This document shows, piece after piece, positions 50,323-59,628 of a stretch of DNA of 62,368 nucleotides (its first letter is position 1; each line of letters opens with the position of its first letter). The position numbers and the translations under genes are program-made. The notes beneath the pieces were generated by a model, which saw nothing but the letters and a program-made list of their open reading frames with translations, had not been told where the DNA came from and did no database searches. Origin of the DNA: Roseiflexus sp. (lineage in GTDB: Bacteria > Chloroflexota > Chloroflexia > Chloroflexales > Roseiflexaceae); assembly GCA_017743475.1 (NCBI GenBank), contig JAGHYV010000017.1:1-62368 (forward strand), given 5' to 3'.

Positions 50323-53184
50323 TCAACGCCCAACCCCCAACGCATCCGGCGTCGCGCCCTGCCCGATCACTTCGATTTCGCTGAGCGCCGCCGGTGCCGG
50401 TGCGCCACGCTGCATCCCGCGCACTGCAGTGACGGTGAACTCGACCCGGTCGGCAGCAATCGGCTGCGCCAGACGCACGAGCGTTCCGCCACGCGAAAGG
50501 GGCGCAACCGCCTCGACGGTTCTGGCAGCGACAGCGACTTCCTGCCCACGCAGGTAGAAGCGCAGTTCGCCGCTGACCTGGTAGTCATCGCTGCGTCCTT
50601 CCTGTCCCGGTTCCGCTCCCACCAGACGAACTTCGAGGATCGCCATCGGAAATTGCCATTCTAACCGGATCCACTGCCCCGCCCTGCCCTTCGCCGTCCA
50701 CGGCGGCGTCCGGTCGATGAAGGTTCCATTCGGTGCGGCAACATACCCGCGACGGTCGTTGATCCGTGTCGGACTGCCATCCTCGACCGATGAAGAGGCG
50801 GCAATGGATGCCGCTGGAGCAATGTTCGTCCAGCCTAGTTCCGCGAGTTGCCGGTTGACAATCGAACCGCTGGCGTGCCCCATGTGACACCCAACACAGA
50901 ACATCGGCTGTCCGGGACGACCGGCTGAGTTGCCCTGGGCGATGCTGAGGGTATGGCGGTTGCCGCCGCGCACAATGCGCCCGTTCCGGTCGCGCAGCAC
51001 GATGAAGGTGGGCACATCAGCGGGCGCAGAGGCGATAAACGACCCATCCGGGTTCACCGGCACCGTCAACCATTTGACCGCGCGCGCCTGGTCATCCGGG
51101 TTCGGCGCGCGTGACGTTGCCCCGCCGAACTGATTGGCATCGATATAGATATCGGCGAATGCCACGCTCCCTGGCGGCGGCGAATTATTGATAAACGGAA
51201 ATTCAAGTGGTGGATTGGCGTAAACATTTGCATTGCGCACTGCAACCAGTTCCACGCTCTGGATGCTGCGGCGGCTCCAGGTGTACACTGGGTTGCCGAA
51301 CGTGTCGAGCAACCCAAACGGCACATTACTCTGCAACGGGTCGTCGCTGACCAGCGGCGGTGTACCACGCGGTAGTCGCCACATGCCGGGTCCGTCTCCC
51401 ACTGGACGCACAACAATTGGTCTGGCTTCCATGGCGTCATACTCATCGGATAGTCCGGGGAGCGGCACGATCTCGTTCTGTGCGCCATTAGGGTAGATGG
51501 TACGCAGTTCGTAGCGCAACGATGACGATTGCAGCCGTAGGGTAATGGTGCGCCCGTTTCGGGTCTCTGTGTAAACACCAGTGCGTGCGGGTACTGGCGT
51601 CGCCGCTGTCTGCGAGAAGATAATCCGACCATCAGGCAACCCGGCTGGTGCAAGTGCGTAGGGCGGGCGAAAACTGGTTCCGTCATCCCAGCGATACCCG
51701 GCAATCGACTCGGTCGTGTTCAGCGCCATATTCTCGATACCGGGACGTGCGACACGGATGCCGGTGTACAACGTCGAATGTGCCATTGTCTGATCGCGCT
51801 GTGTAGTGTACGCCACCAGCAATTCACCGCCGAACTGCACTACTGCCGGTTGCACTGCATTGTATGTGTCAAGACCGCTGTCATTCGTCAACGCCGATGG
51901 ATAGCGCGGCGTCCAGGCAAAGCGGCTCATATTGCTGCCATCGGCTTCAATCGCCATCAGATGCCAGGTATTGGGAGCATCGCGGATAGGGAAGCCATCC
52001 GCCAGACGCCCACGCGCTGGCTTGAAGGTCGCATTCGTGTTCGAATAGACCAGCGTACCATCTGGCAGGCGATATCCGGTAACCGGCTGCTCAATGATGA
52101 TCGTGCGACTTGCGCTACCCTGCGGCGCGGGAACAGGCGTCGTGGTCGGGCGGACGCGCGGCGTCGGCGTTGGAGGCACTGGCGTTTTGGTCAGACGGAC
52201 GATGCTGCCGGTTGCCGGATCGATCTTTTCAACAAAGGAAGGCAGACGCATGGTTGGCGTTGGGGTAGGTGCGGCAGGTTGCGGCGGTTGTGCCGGTTGC
52301 GCTGTTGCGGTAACCTGGATGCGCTGTTCGACAACAATTGGACGTCCACTCTGATCTCGGGCAATTTCATTGCCAGCGCGATTGTCAATCCGATTATAGA
52401 TGCCGCGTTCGCTAGGCTGGTTGAAATTGACCCACCAGCGACTGAACACGATTCTGCCATCGGGGAGCGGCGCTGGATGGAATGCAGCAGTACGTTCGGT
52501 GGTGAGACGCCGCATATTGCTGCCATCACTATCGATAATATACAGATTGAACGCCCGCCGACCGTCGTAGGGAGAACGCGCCGGATAGCGCGACGAACTG
52601 AACACGATCCTGCCGTCTGCTAGATATGCCGGGAAAAGATCATCGTAGAACGCATACGCTTCGGCGTTCCCCGGACCGTCAGGGATGGTAATCTCGCGGT
52701 CTGACCGGGTCAGCTGGCGCAGACCGCGACCATCGACTCCGATCTCGAACAGCCGCCACGAATAGGCGGGACGACCACTGGGTTGATTGCGGAACGTCTC
52801 CGGTCCGAACGTTCCCGCGAAGACGATACGGCGTGCGTCGAACGATACATTGGGTGACTGAACATCGCGCAGTCCCAGCGGATTGAGCGGATCGCCAGCC
52901 GGTCGCGCCGTATCGATAAGCACGCGCAACTGTCCGCTCTGATCGCGGATGAGTAATTTCGAGCCAGGAGCGAATTTTGTGATACCGGTGATCAGGTGCC
53001 CCGCCGGACCGACATCGCGGGGGAAGAGGTAATCGCCGGTTGCCAGACGACTACGCGCCACAAACACCAGTGGCGGGAGCGGGGTTTGCGCCTGTACCGG
53101 TTGCGCCGCCAGTACAGGCGCAAGAAGCAGCATCAGGCTCAGAATGAGCTGCGAGACTCCGACAAACGCGCAACGTATCGGCAT
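50323..53184 (-). CDS. Large secreted beta-propeller protein with one CxxCH heme motif and discoidin-like C-terminus
   Basis: The 953-residue protein has a signal peptide (LILSLMLLLAPVLA, cleavage near QAQ). The middle (about residues 90-600) is made of WD40-like/TolB-type repeats with IVFSSSRYPARSPY, LYIIDSDGSNMRRLTTE and PLPDGRIVFSRWWV. A long Pro/Thr linker (TPTPTMRLP, PPTPTPRVRPTT) interrupts the propeller. Near residue 765 CVGCHMGH is a single c-type heme-binding motif. The last 140 residues resemble an F5/8-type C domain (IRLEWQFPMAILEVRLVG). The mix of propeller and CxxCH resembles the middle part of hydrazine synthase alpha-like and related outer electron-transfer proteins, but no function can be assigned. 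The isolated gene ends 9 bases from the convergent hydrolase. Confidence 0.78.
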   Translation of the reverse strand: MPIRCAFVGVSQLILSLMLLLAPVLAAQPVQAQTPLPPLVFVARSRLATGDYLFPRDVGPAGHLITGITKFAPGSKLLIRDQSGQLRVLIDTARPAGDPLNPLGLRDVQSPNVSFDARRIVFAGTFGPETFRNQPSGRPAYSWRLFEIGVDGRGLRQLTRSDREITIPDGPGNAEAYAFYDDLFPAYLADGRIVFSSSRYPARSPYDGRRAFNLYIIDSDGSNMRRLTTERTAAFHPAPLPDGRIVFSRWWVNFNQPSERGIYNRIDNRAGNEIARDQSGRPIVVEQRIQVTATAQPAQPPQPAAPTPTPTMRLPSFVEKIDPATGSIVRLTKTPVPPTPTPRVRPTTTPVPAPQGSASRTIIIEQPVTGYRLPDGTLVYSNTNATFKPARGRLADGFPIRDAPNTWHLMAIEADGSNMSRFAWTPRYPSALTNDSGLDTYNAVQPAVVQFGGELLVAYTTQRDQTMAHSTLYTGIRVARPGIENMALNTTESIAGYRWDDGTSFRPPYALAPAGLPDGRIIFSQTAATPVPARTGVYTETRNGRTITLRLQSSSLRYELRTIYPNGAQNEIVPLPGLSDEYDAMEARPIVVRPVGDGPGMWRLPRGTPPLVSDDPLQSNVPFGLLDTFGNPVYTWSRRSIQSVELVAVRNANVYANPPLEFPFINNSPPPGSVAFADIYIDANQFGGATSRAPNPDDQARAVKWLTVPVNPDGSFIASAPADVPTFIVLRDRNGRIVRGGNRHTLSIAQGNSAGRPGQPMFCVGCHMGHASGSIVNRQLAELGWTNIAPAASIAASSSVEDGSPTRINDRRGYVAAPNGTFIDRTPPWTAKGRAGQWIRLEWQFPMAILEVRLVGAEPGQEGRSDDYQVSGELRFYLRGQEVAVAARTVEAVAPLSRGGTLVRLAQPIAADRVEFTVTAVRGMQRGAPAPAALSEIEVIGQGATPDALGVGR

Positions 53185-53234
53185 AGCGACGAGTATACGC
53201 CAGAATCGGCAGTATTGTCCATAATCAAGTAAAT

Positions 53235-53324
53235 GTTCACATTTCTCCTTGGAGCAGGGGCATCGTGCCCTCAGAGCGCGCGACGCCCTTGCTCCCAGGC
53301 GCGTGTGTTACCCTAGGTGTGAAC
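53235..53324 (-). repeat. MITE-like element, second copy
   Basis: Ninety bases from GTTCACA to TGTGAAC with ttgctcccagg and gttaccctaggtgtgaac, the reverse complement of blocks in the element at 10325-10430. The rest of 53185-53739 contains no supported gene. Confidence 0.7.
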
Positions 53325-53739
53325 CGTTGTGTGATTAGAAGCAATGCAATCAATGAGTCGCCTGCAAACATGTCATTGCAGCGGTGCAGTGGACACGGCG
53401 AGCGATTGATGGAACACGATACGCTCTTTGCGCCGCTGTGGTGCGTCTTTGCGGTAGAGTTGCTCGATGTCATACAGTCAGCGTACAGACGAACTACTCT
53501 CCAGCGACGTGGCAGGCGCGCTGCGCGACGTACTCAGATAAGCGACGGTAGCGTAAGACGCGCTGCGCGGGTAGACGAAGACGCCGCCTCTGCCCATCCG
53601 TGCCGGAAAGTCATCATCTGTGTTCCACCCTTATTGCGTGTGCATGCGTCAGGGCTCCCCGTCGTCCCCTTCCCCACAGACATAGAGTTGTTTAGGAGCG
53701 AGAAGTGTTTGCTACGCGCTGATGCCCGTTCTCCCTTGC

Positions 53740-53935
53740 AGCATGCCCCATTCTCTCGCGCAGGAGAGGGGAATTGGGCGTCCCGATGCCCCCATACGGG
53801 AAGTGTGAGGCCAAGAGGACCCAGAAAACGCTCTCTGAGTCTCCCCCTCCTCCAACAAGGGAAGGAGGGGGAAGAGGTGCAAGAGTACGTCAGACCGCAG
53901 GAAACTGCTCATCTCTCCCAGAACGCTCTCATCGA
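53740..53935 (+). repeat. Purine/pyrimidine-biased repeat block, distant family C-like
   Basis: Blocks such as ctctcgcgcaggagagggg, ctccccctcctccaacaag and ggaaggagggggaagagg form inverted polypyrimidine/polypurine stretches similar in style to family C, with catctctcccagaacgctct at the end. Similarity to 40044-40205 is partial. Confidence 0.5.
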
Positions 53936-53972
53936 GAGACAAACCTGACCATCCCAATTTCCAATAACGTGC

Positions 53973-56216
53973 TCAGGTTCCTGGCGGGCGTCGCCATGGT
54001 GCACGCCAGAGGATCAAGGCGCTCGTACCAATAACAGCGACAATAATGACAACCGGCACAAGCCAAGAGTTACCCGACGACGCATTTCTGGCAGGTGAAG
54101 GTGTTGGTTGAGCCGTCTGCAGCGTCGGTTGCGCCAGTTGAACGGCAACTGGCGTGGCTGTCGCAACTGGCGTCGGCGCAGATCCCGTGAGAACAGCGCG
54201 ACCGTTGCCCAGTGTCACCCGCTGCTGCGGATCGACAATTGCCAGCGTTCCGGTCAGGCGCGCGCGTTGACGTGGATCGATCAACATGATTGTCGCCTGT
54301 TCGATACCCGCATCATCGCTCCCTAGCGCAGCGACGACCACTCGCTCTGGATTCCATGGCGCAGCAACCATTTGCAGATAGGCGACGCTGGCATCAGGTG
54401 GCACATGATACACAACGGGCGTATCAACTGATCGCGGCACATCGTTGCCAGCATCAAACGGCGCTGGCAGCACATTACCGAGTTCGACCAGAACAGGCAG
54501 GGTGCTCGGTCGCCCAATCACAAGCAGATGATAGGATTCGCGCACATTTGCTGGTACATTGTCGGCGAAGACAGCAAGCGGTTTCAGGATGGCATCACGG
54601 GTCTGCCGTCCCATCTGGAACGCCAGTAGGGCAGCGGCGTTCCAGGCAGCGGGAGCACGTTGTGGAACAACGAATGCAGTCGTGGCAAGCGATGGGTCCA
54701 GAGTAAATGGCAACGGATAACTGCTGAGATTGAAGGAGCGGCGCGGCGCGGCAGTCACCGGTTTCATTGGCAGATGCAGTGCCGACTCGGGCCAAATTGT
54801 CGCCCACAGGTCTACATTGCGAATATCGGTGCACAACGAGCGTGGCGCCAGGTTAGTCTGGATCGTCAATACATTTGCGCCAGAACGGGCTGCAGAAGGC
54901 GGAATAGTGATCCGGCTGGTTGTCACGCGCGTCGTTTCGTCGCTGAAGCGCACGCTACCGATTGGGATGCCATTCAACCCGACTGAGAGACTCGACTGAC
55001 CGAAATCGACCGTTGCGGCATGGTTGAATGTCAGATCAAAGTACGCTCCCTCATCGATCTGCTGCCCTGGCGGGAGGGTGAACCTCAGATCGAACGTCCC
55101 TGTGCGATCCCGAATGACGCGTGGTTCCAACCCCAGATCGCTGAGACGTTGATCGATTGCCAGTGTCAGATCCGCTGGCGCTTCCGGGAGATCACGAACC
55201 ACTGCCACATTCGGGCGATTGTTGATCCGCACAGGCACAGCGCTCAACGCGCGGGCCGCCTTCACAACTGCCGCCTCTGATGCACCGCTCACTACCAGAA
55301 CGACGCGCTTCGAGTTCCAGGGCGATACGATCATCTGGAGAATGCCGTCGTCGGGCGTAGCGCCAGGAGTAGCAAAACCATTCTCCTGTAGCGCTGCGGG
55401 AAGATCCAGATTGCGCGCTAGCGGCGCAAGTCCTTTGTGACTGCCGACTAGAATGAGATGACTCCCGGTTCGCGTCTGCGGCGACAATTGCTGCATAGTC
55501 GTCAGATCGATCTGTAGCCGCCCTTCAGTCAGACGCCCAAAACTGGCAGCGACAGTCAACGCTGCCTGAAGATCGCTGATCGACGGAGTATCGGGAATGA
55601 TGATCGTCGCCCGATCAGGGTCAAATGAACCCTGGAAAATGGGACGTGGCAGATTGCGCAGATCGGTATCGAGCGGCGCCAGCGTGTGCGGCAGAATAAA
55701 ACGTGATGTCGAACGGATGATGACTGCCGTGCGATCACCGGGAGCAACATCACATCCGGTTGGATTGTCCAGCGTCACTTCGAACTCATGACGACCATCA
55801 CTACGTACCGGTGTGAGCGCCCGATCAGGAATATCAAAGATAACACGCTGGTCACCCGCTTGGGTCAGTTCAAGCGTGCCGATCAACATCCGGTTGAAGC
55901 GCGCTTCCAGAAATCCCCCCAACCGTCGCTGCGCACTACCCGCCGGAAAGAAAACTGACAGATCGAGTTGCACCTGCGCCCCTGCTTCCAGTTGCCAGTT
56001 CGCAGGAATATTGAACAGATAACGTGTTCCGTCAAAGACGCCACTCAGCGTCTGATCGGTTGTTCCCAGGCGTTCAAACGCAACAACATTTTGTTCATCC
56101 GGTTGCGGCGGCTCAGTACGCTGCGCATGCGCCACACTAACGCTTCCGGTCATCAGCATGACCACCAGCGCCCAGGAAAATAGACGCGCAAACAATGTCA
56201 TCAGATGCATAACCAT
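53973..56216 (-). CDS. BcsB-like cellulose synthase regulatory subunit family protein
   Basis: The 747-residue protein has a signal peptide (FSWALVVMLMTGSVSVAHA), two carbohydrate-binding/flavodoxin-like repeats and a C-terminal membrane helix (SWLVPVVIIVAVIGTSALIL) followed by a short basic tail. Family patterns include GVFDGTRYLFNIPANWQLEA, FSVGLNGIPIGSV-like LSVGLNGIPIGSVRF and NVLTIQTNLAPRSLC. BcsB binds cyclic-di-GMP-regulated BcsA at the outer face of the membrane in cellulose secretion. No bcsA or glycosyltransferase partner lies next to it here, so the polymer is unknown. The ATG at 56216 follows AAGGAGAA; another ATG lies two codons later. Confidence 0.87.
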   Translation of the reverse strand: MVMHLMTLFARLFSWALVVMLMTGSVSVAHAQRTEPPQPDEQNVVAFERLGTTDQTLSGVFDGTRYLFNIPANWQLEAGAQVQLDLSVFFPAGSAQRRLGGFLEARFNRMLIGTLELTQAGDQRVIFDIPDRALTPVRSDGRHEFEVTLDNPTGCDVAPGDRTAVIIRSTSRFILPHTLAPLDTDLRNLPRPIFQGSFDPDRATIIIPDTPSISDLQAALTVAASFGRLTEGRLQIDLTTMQQLSPQTRTGSHLILVGSHKGLAPLARNLDLPAALQENGFATPGATPDDGILQMIVSPWNSKRVVLVVSGASEAAVVKAARALSAVPVRINNRPNVAVVRDLPEAPADLTLAIDQRLSDLGLEPRVIRDRTGTFDLRFTLPPGQQIDEGAYFDLTFNHAATVDFGQSSLSVGLNGIPIGSVRFSDETTRVTTSRITIPPSAARSGANVLTIQTNLAPRSLCTDIRNVDLWATIWPESALHLPMKPVTAAPRRSFNLSSYPLPFTLDPSLATTAFVVPQRAPAAWNAAALLAFQMGRQTRDAILKPLAVFADNVPANVRESYHLLVIGRPSTLPVLVELGNVLPAPFDAGNDVPRSVDTPVVYHVPPDASVAYLQMVAAPWNPERVVVAALGSDDAGIEQATIMLIDPRQRARLTGTLAIVDPQQRVTLGNGRAVLTGSAPTPVATATPVAVQLAQPTLQTAQPTPSPARNASSGNSWLVPVVIIVAVIGTSALILWRAPWRRPPGT

Positions 56217-56350
56217 GCATTCTCCTTGCGATCCTCATCATTCATCGTATCATAACGACAGGCGATAGCGCGGGACTCTCGAAAGAAACCGCTGCAACCG
56301 GACAAAAGTCACGTCACTCGCAGCGCCTCTCACTGAACAACGTTCTAGCG

Positions 56351-56393
56351 GAGCGTTTTTACCGTTTGAGGGAACGCTCCCTCATGGTATAAT
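56351..56393 (+). promoter_or_regulatory. galK promoter with overlapping inverted repeat
   Basis: TTTGAG (56365-56370), 17 bases, TATAAT (56388-56393). The -35 sits between the arms of an inverted repeat, GAGCGTT (56351-56357) and AACGCTC (56373-56379), a possible operator. The leader to the ATG at 56445 would be about 45 bases. Confidence 0.6.
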
Positions 56394-56444
56394 GCCGGGC
56401 GGCAACATCGCGATACGACCAACACGGGAGTCAACAGGCCACGT

Positions 56445-57620
56445 ATGCTTGATACCGGAGAACTGCGCGAGCGTTTTCAGCAGCATTACAGGATACACCC
56501 GTATGTCATCGTTCGCGCACCAGGGCGTGTTAACCTCATTGGCGAACATACCGATTACAATGACGGCTTTGTGTTTCCGGTCGCTATTGATCGCGCTACC
56601 TTTGTTGCAGCCCGTCCGCGCACTGATCGAATGGTACGCGTTGTGGCGACGGACCTCAATGATGAGGACCTCTTTTCAATTGACCAGATCGAACGTAGCA
56701 ATCGGGCATGGCGCAACTATATTCGCGGCGTCGCGCTGGCACTGCGCAATGCAGGGCATACACTGTTAGGTGCGGACATGTTGATTGCCAGCGATGTGCC
56801 GCGCGGCGCCGGGCTTTCGTCATCAGCAGCGCTTGAGGTGGCTGTCGGGTACACGTTTCAGGTGCTCAACCAGCTTAACATTACAGGCGAAGAACTTGCA
56901 CTGCTGGCGCAGGGCGCCGAGAATACCTTCGTCGGTGTGCAGTGTGGTGTTATGGATCAGTTGATTGCTGTGTTTGGGCGCGCCGATCATGCATTGCTGA
57001 TCGATTGCCGCGACCTGACGTATTGCGCAGTTCCTCTGCCGCCATCGGTTGCAATAGTCGTCTGTGACAGTCATATAACGCGAACGCTGGCGGCATCGGC
57101 GTACAATCAGCGTCGTCAGGAGTGCGACGCCGCAGTTCGGGCGCTGCAACAGTGGTATCCTGGTATCCGAGCGCTACGTGACGTGAGCGAAGATCAACTT
57201 GCAGCACATCAGCACGAACTTCCTGAACCGCTGCGTTCCCGCGCGCGGCACGTCGTTAGCGAAAACCGGCGCGTGCTCCAGGGCGCCGCAGCGCTCGAAG
57301 CTGGTGACATAGCCACATTTGGGCAGCTGATGAATGAATCACACGCCAGCCTGCGTGATGATTATCAGGTCAGCCTGCCAGACATTGATCATCTGGTTAC
57401 AACGGCGCAGAGTCTGGCAGGATGTTACGGATCGCGGCTAACTGGCGCTGGATTTGGCGGATGTACCATCAGCCTGGTCGAGCGAAGCAACGTGGAAGCG
57501 TTTCGCCACGACCTGGCGCAGGCATACCATAGCGCAACCGGTCGAACGGCAACCATTTACGTGTGTCGCGCCAGCGACGGAGTTGAGCGCGTCACGGACA
57601 TTGCACGTCCACAGGAATGA
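56445..57620 (+). CDS. galK: Galactokinase
   Basis: The 391-residue GHMP kinase phosphorylates galactose to galactose-1-phosphate, the substrate of the GalT-type enzyme at 44613. Signatures are the galactokinase box [19 protein letters not shown] (about residue 27), the ATP loop [17 protein letters not shown] (about 118), and the C-terminal [17 protein letters not shown]. The catalytic aspartate lies in [12 protein letters not shown]. All are intact, and length is standard. It stands alone downstream of its own promoter and 77 bases before a two-component system. Confidence 0.95.
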   Translation: MLDTGELRERFQQHYRIHPYVIVRAPGRVNLIGEHTDYNDGFVFPVAIDRATFVAARPRTDRMVRVVATDLNDEDLFSIDQIERSNRAWRNYIRGVALALRNAGHTLLGADMLIASDVPRGAGLSSSAALEVAVGYTFQVLNQLNITGEELALLAQGAENTFVGVQCGVMDQLIAVFGRADHALLIDCRDLTYCAVPLPPSVAIVVCDSHITRTLAASAYNQRRQECDAAVRALQQWYPGIRALRDVSEDQLAAHQHELPEPLRSRARHVVSENRRVLQGAAALEAGDIATFGQLMNESHASLRDDYQVSLPDIDHLVTTAQSLAGCYGSRLTGAGFGGCTISLVERSNVEAFRHDLAQAYHSATGRTATIYVCRASDGVERVTDIARPQE

Positions 57621-57697
57621 GAGCGTGGCATGCTGGATGGATTATGCACACTATCTTCTCCTGACATGCCAACAATTACGCACGGAGCTTCTGAACT

Positions 57698-58402
57698 GTG
57701 AGTAATGACATGCATATGTCCACCATTTTGCTGGTAGAGGATGATCCGATCCTTTCAGAAACGCTGCGCTACAATCTGGAACGAGAAGGGTACGCGGTCA
57801 TCAATGCTTCTGATGGCGTTGTCGGTCTCGAACGGGCGCGACGCGATCAACCTGATATGGTCATTCTTGATGTGATGCTCCCCCGTCTGGATGGATTTTC
57901 CGTCTGTCGCATTCTGCGCCAGGAGAGCGAAGTCCCTATCCTGATCCTGACAGCGCGACAGGACGAGATTGATCGCATTGCAGGGCTGGAGTTGGGCGCC
58001 GACGATTACGTTGCCAAGCCATTCAGCCTTGGAGAACTACTGGCGCGGGTGCGGGCGATTATGCGCCGTTCGGATCGCCGCATCAGTGCACCGCGTGAGG
58101 TGCTCGACGCTGGCGCGATCCGGCTGGATACTGGCTCACGACGCGCCTGGCGTGATAATGTTGAGCTGAACCTGTCTCAGAAAGAGTTCGATCTGCTGGC
58201 TTGCCTGATGCGCAACCGCGGCATCGCATTGTCGCGCGATGTCCTGCTGGAGCGCGTCTGGGGGTACGACTTCCTCGGCGATAGCCGGACGGTCGATGTG
58301 CACATTCGCTGGTTACGTGAGAAGGTTGAACCCGACCCCGGCAAGCCGACCTATATTCAAACAGTACGCGGCATCGGCTATCGTTTCGAGGCGCCAGACT
58401 GA
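57698..58402 (+). CDS. OmpR/PhoB-family response regulator
   Basis: The 234-residue protein has a receiver domain (STILLVEDDPILSETLRYNL, phosphoacceptor Asp in MVILDVMLPRLDG, TARQDEIDR, and the lysine in YVAKPFSLGELLAR) and a winged-helix output domain (LNLSQKEFDLLACLMRNRGI, DVHIRWLREKVEPDPGK, IQTVRGIGYRF). It is a DNA-binding regulator activated by the histidine kinase encoded 32 bases downstream. The resemblance is closest to PhoB-type regulators. The start is a GTG with GGAG 10 bases upstream; ATGs at 57710 and 57716 are alternatives. Confidence 0.93.
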   Translation: MSNDMHMSTILLVEDDPILSETLRYNLEREGYAVINASDGVVGLERARRDQPDMVILDVMLPRLDGFSVCRILRQESEVPILILTARQDEIDRIAGLELGADDYVAKPFSLGELLARVRAIMRRSDRRISAPREVLDAGAIRLDTGSRRAWRDNVELNLSQKEFDLLACLMRNRGIALSRDVLLERVWGYDFLGDSRTVDVHIRWLREKVEPDPGKPTYIQTVRGIGYRFEAPD

Positions 58403-58434
58403 TGATTCGGCGCTGAGAAAGGGCGAGCGCTTCG

Positions 58435-59613
58435 ATGGAATGGATTATTGCCACCCTCGTGATCGCGCTCGGACTGTTGATCGTCTGGGGATGGCGTCAG
58501 CGGCAGATTGCATCACAATCGCCACCGCCCCCCCCACAGCATGACTCATTTTCTCCACTTTTTCACGCTGCCGCCCATGCATTCGATGATGGGGTTGTTC
58601 TGGTCGATGCGGATCGTCGCGTTCGCTATATCAACCGGCAGGCTGAAGAATTGTTGAACCTTAGTCACACTATCAGCATCGGTCAGGGACTGATCACGCT
58701 TGCGCGTGATTATCAGGTCGATGCTATGGTCGAAGAGGCGATTGCGTCCGCCGAACCTCGCGAAAGCATCTTTCAACCGCTTGGGCGACAGCGAACGCTG
58801 CGCCTGCGCGCAATTCCGCTCAACGATGACGAGCGCGGTGCGTTGCTGCTGGTGCGCGATGTGACGCAACTGAGCCTGCTGGAGCGCGCGCGGCGCGATC
58901 TGGTCGCCAATGTCTCTCACGAACTCCGCACACCGCTAGCGTCCATGAAACTGCTGGTCGAAACGCTGCAATCAGACCCGCCGCCGCCAGTGGCGAAACG
59001 AATGCTGGACCAGATTGCTCAGGAAGTTGATGCCATTACCCAACTTGTTGAGGAACTGCACGAACTGGCGCAGATCGAGTCAGGGCGTGTGGCACTCCAG
59101 TTAGTACCCGCGCCGCTGGCGCCGCTGGTGGCACGCACCATTGAGCGCATCCGCCCGCAAATGGACCGAAAACGTTTACTTGTGACGACGGATATGCCTG
59201 ATGATTTGCCACAGGCGCTGATCGATTGCAATCGTATTGGTCAGGTGCTGCTTAATCTGCTTCACAATGCCTCGAAATTCACCCCTGAAGGCGGGCACGT
59301 ATCGATTGCCGCTAGGGTGATTACGGTCGGTGACGGTTCACCGCCGCCGCCCGGACTACCACCATCGCACGCTCCAGGTCAGTGGCTGCTCCTGTCGGTC
59401 ACCGATAACGGCATCGGCATTCCGGCAGCCGACCTTTCACGGATTTTCGAGCGCTTTTACAAGGTGGATCGTGCGCGAACGCGCAATGCTGGCGGCACGG
59501 GGCTAGGACTAGCAATCGCCAAACATCTGGTCGAAGGGCATGGCGGGCGCATCTGGGCGACCAGTGTCGAAGGCGAGGGCAGCACATTTTACTTGACATT
59601 GCCCGTTGCGTAG
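58435..59613 (+). CDS. PhoR-like sensor histidine kinase
   Basis: The 392-residue protein has a single N-terminal membrane helix (IIATLVIALGLLIVWGW), a PAS domain (about residues 45-150; VVLVDADRRVRYINRQAEEL), a HisKA domain with the phospho-histidine in VANVSHELRTPLASMK, and an ATPase domain (LLNLLHNASKFTPEGGHVSI, DNGIGIPAADLSRIFERFYK, GTGLGLAIAKHLVEGHGG). A Pro-rich loop (GSPPPPGLPPSHAPG) interrupts the ATPase domain. No extracytoplasmic sensor is visible, as in PhoR kinases that read the Pst system or an internal signal. It is paired with the regulator before it. Confidence 0.93.
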   Translation: MEWIIATLVIALGLLIVWGWRQRQIASQSPPPPPQHDSFSPLFHAAAHAFDDGVVLVDADRRVRYINRQAEELLNLSHTISIGQGLITLARDYQVDAMVEEAIASAEPRESIFQPLGRQRTLRLRAIPLNDDERGALLLVRDVTQLSLLERARRDLVANVSHELRTPLASMKLLVETLQSDPPPPVAKRMLDQIAQEVDAITQLVEELHELAQIESGRVALQLVPAPLAPLVARTIERIRPQMDRKRLLVTTDMPDDLPQALIDCNRIGQVLLNLLHNASKFTPEGGHVSIAARVITVGDGSPPPPGLPPSHAPGQWLLLSVTDNGIGIPAADLSRIFERFYKVDRARTRNAGGTGLGLAIAKHLVEGHGGRIWATSVEGEGSTFYLTLPVA

Positions 59614-59628
59614 TCGTGCCGCTGCGTT

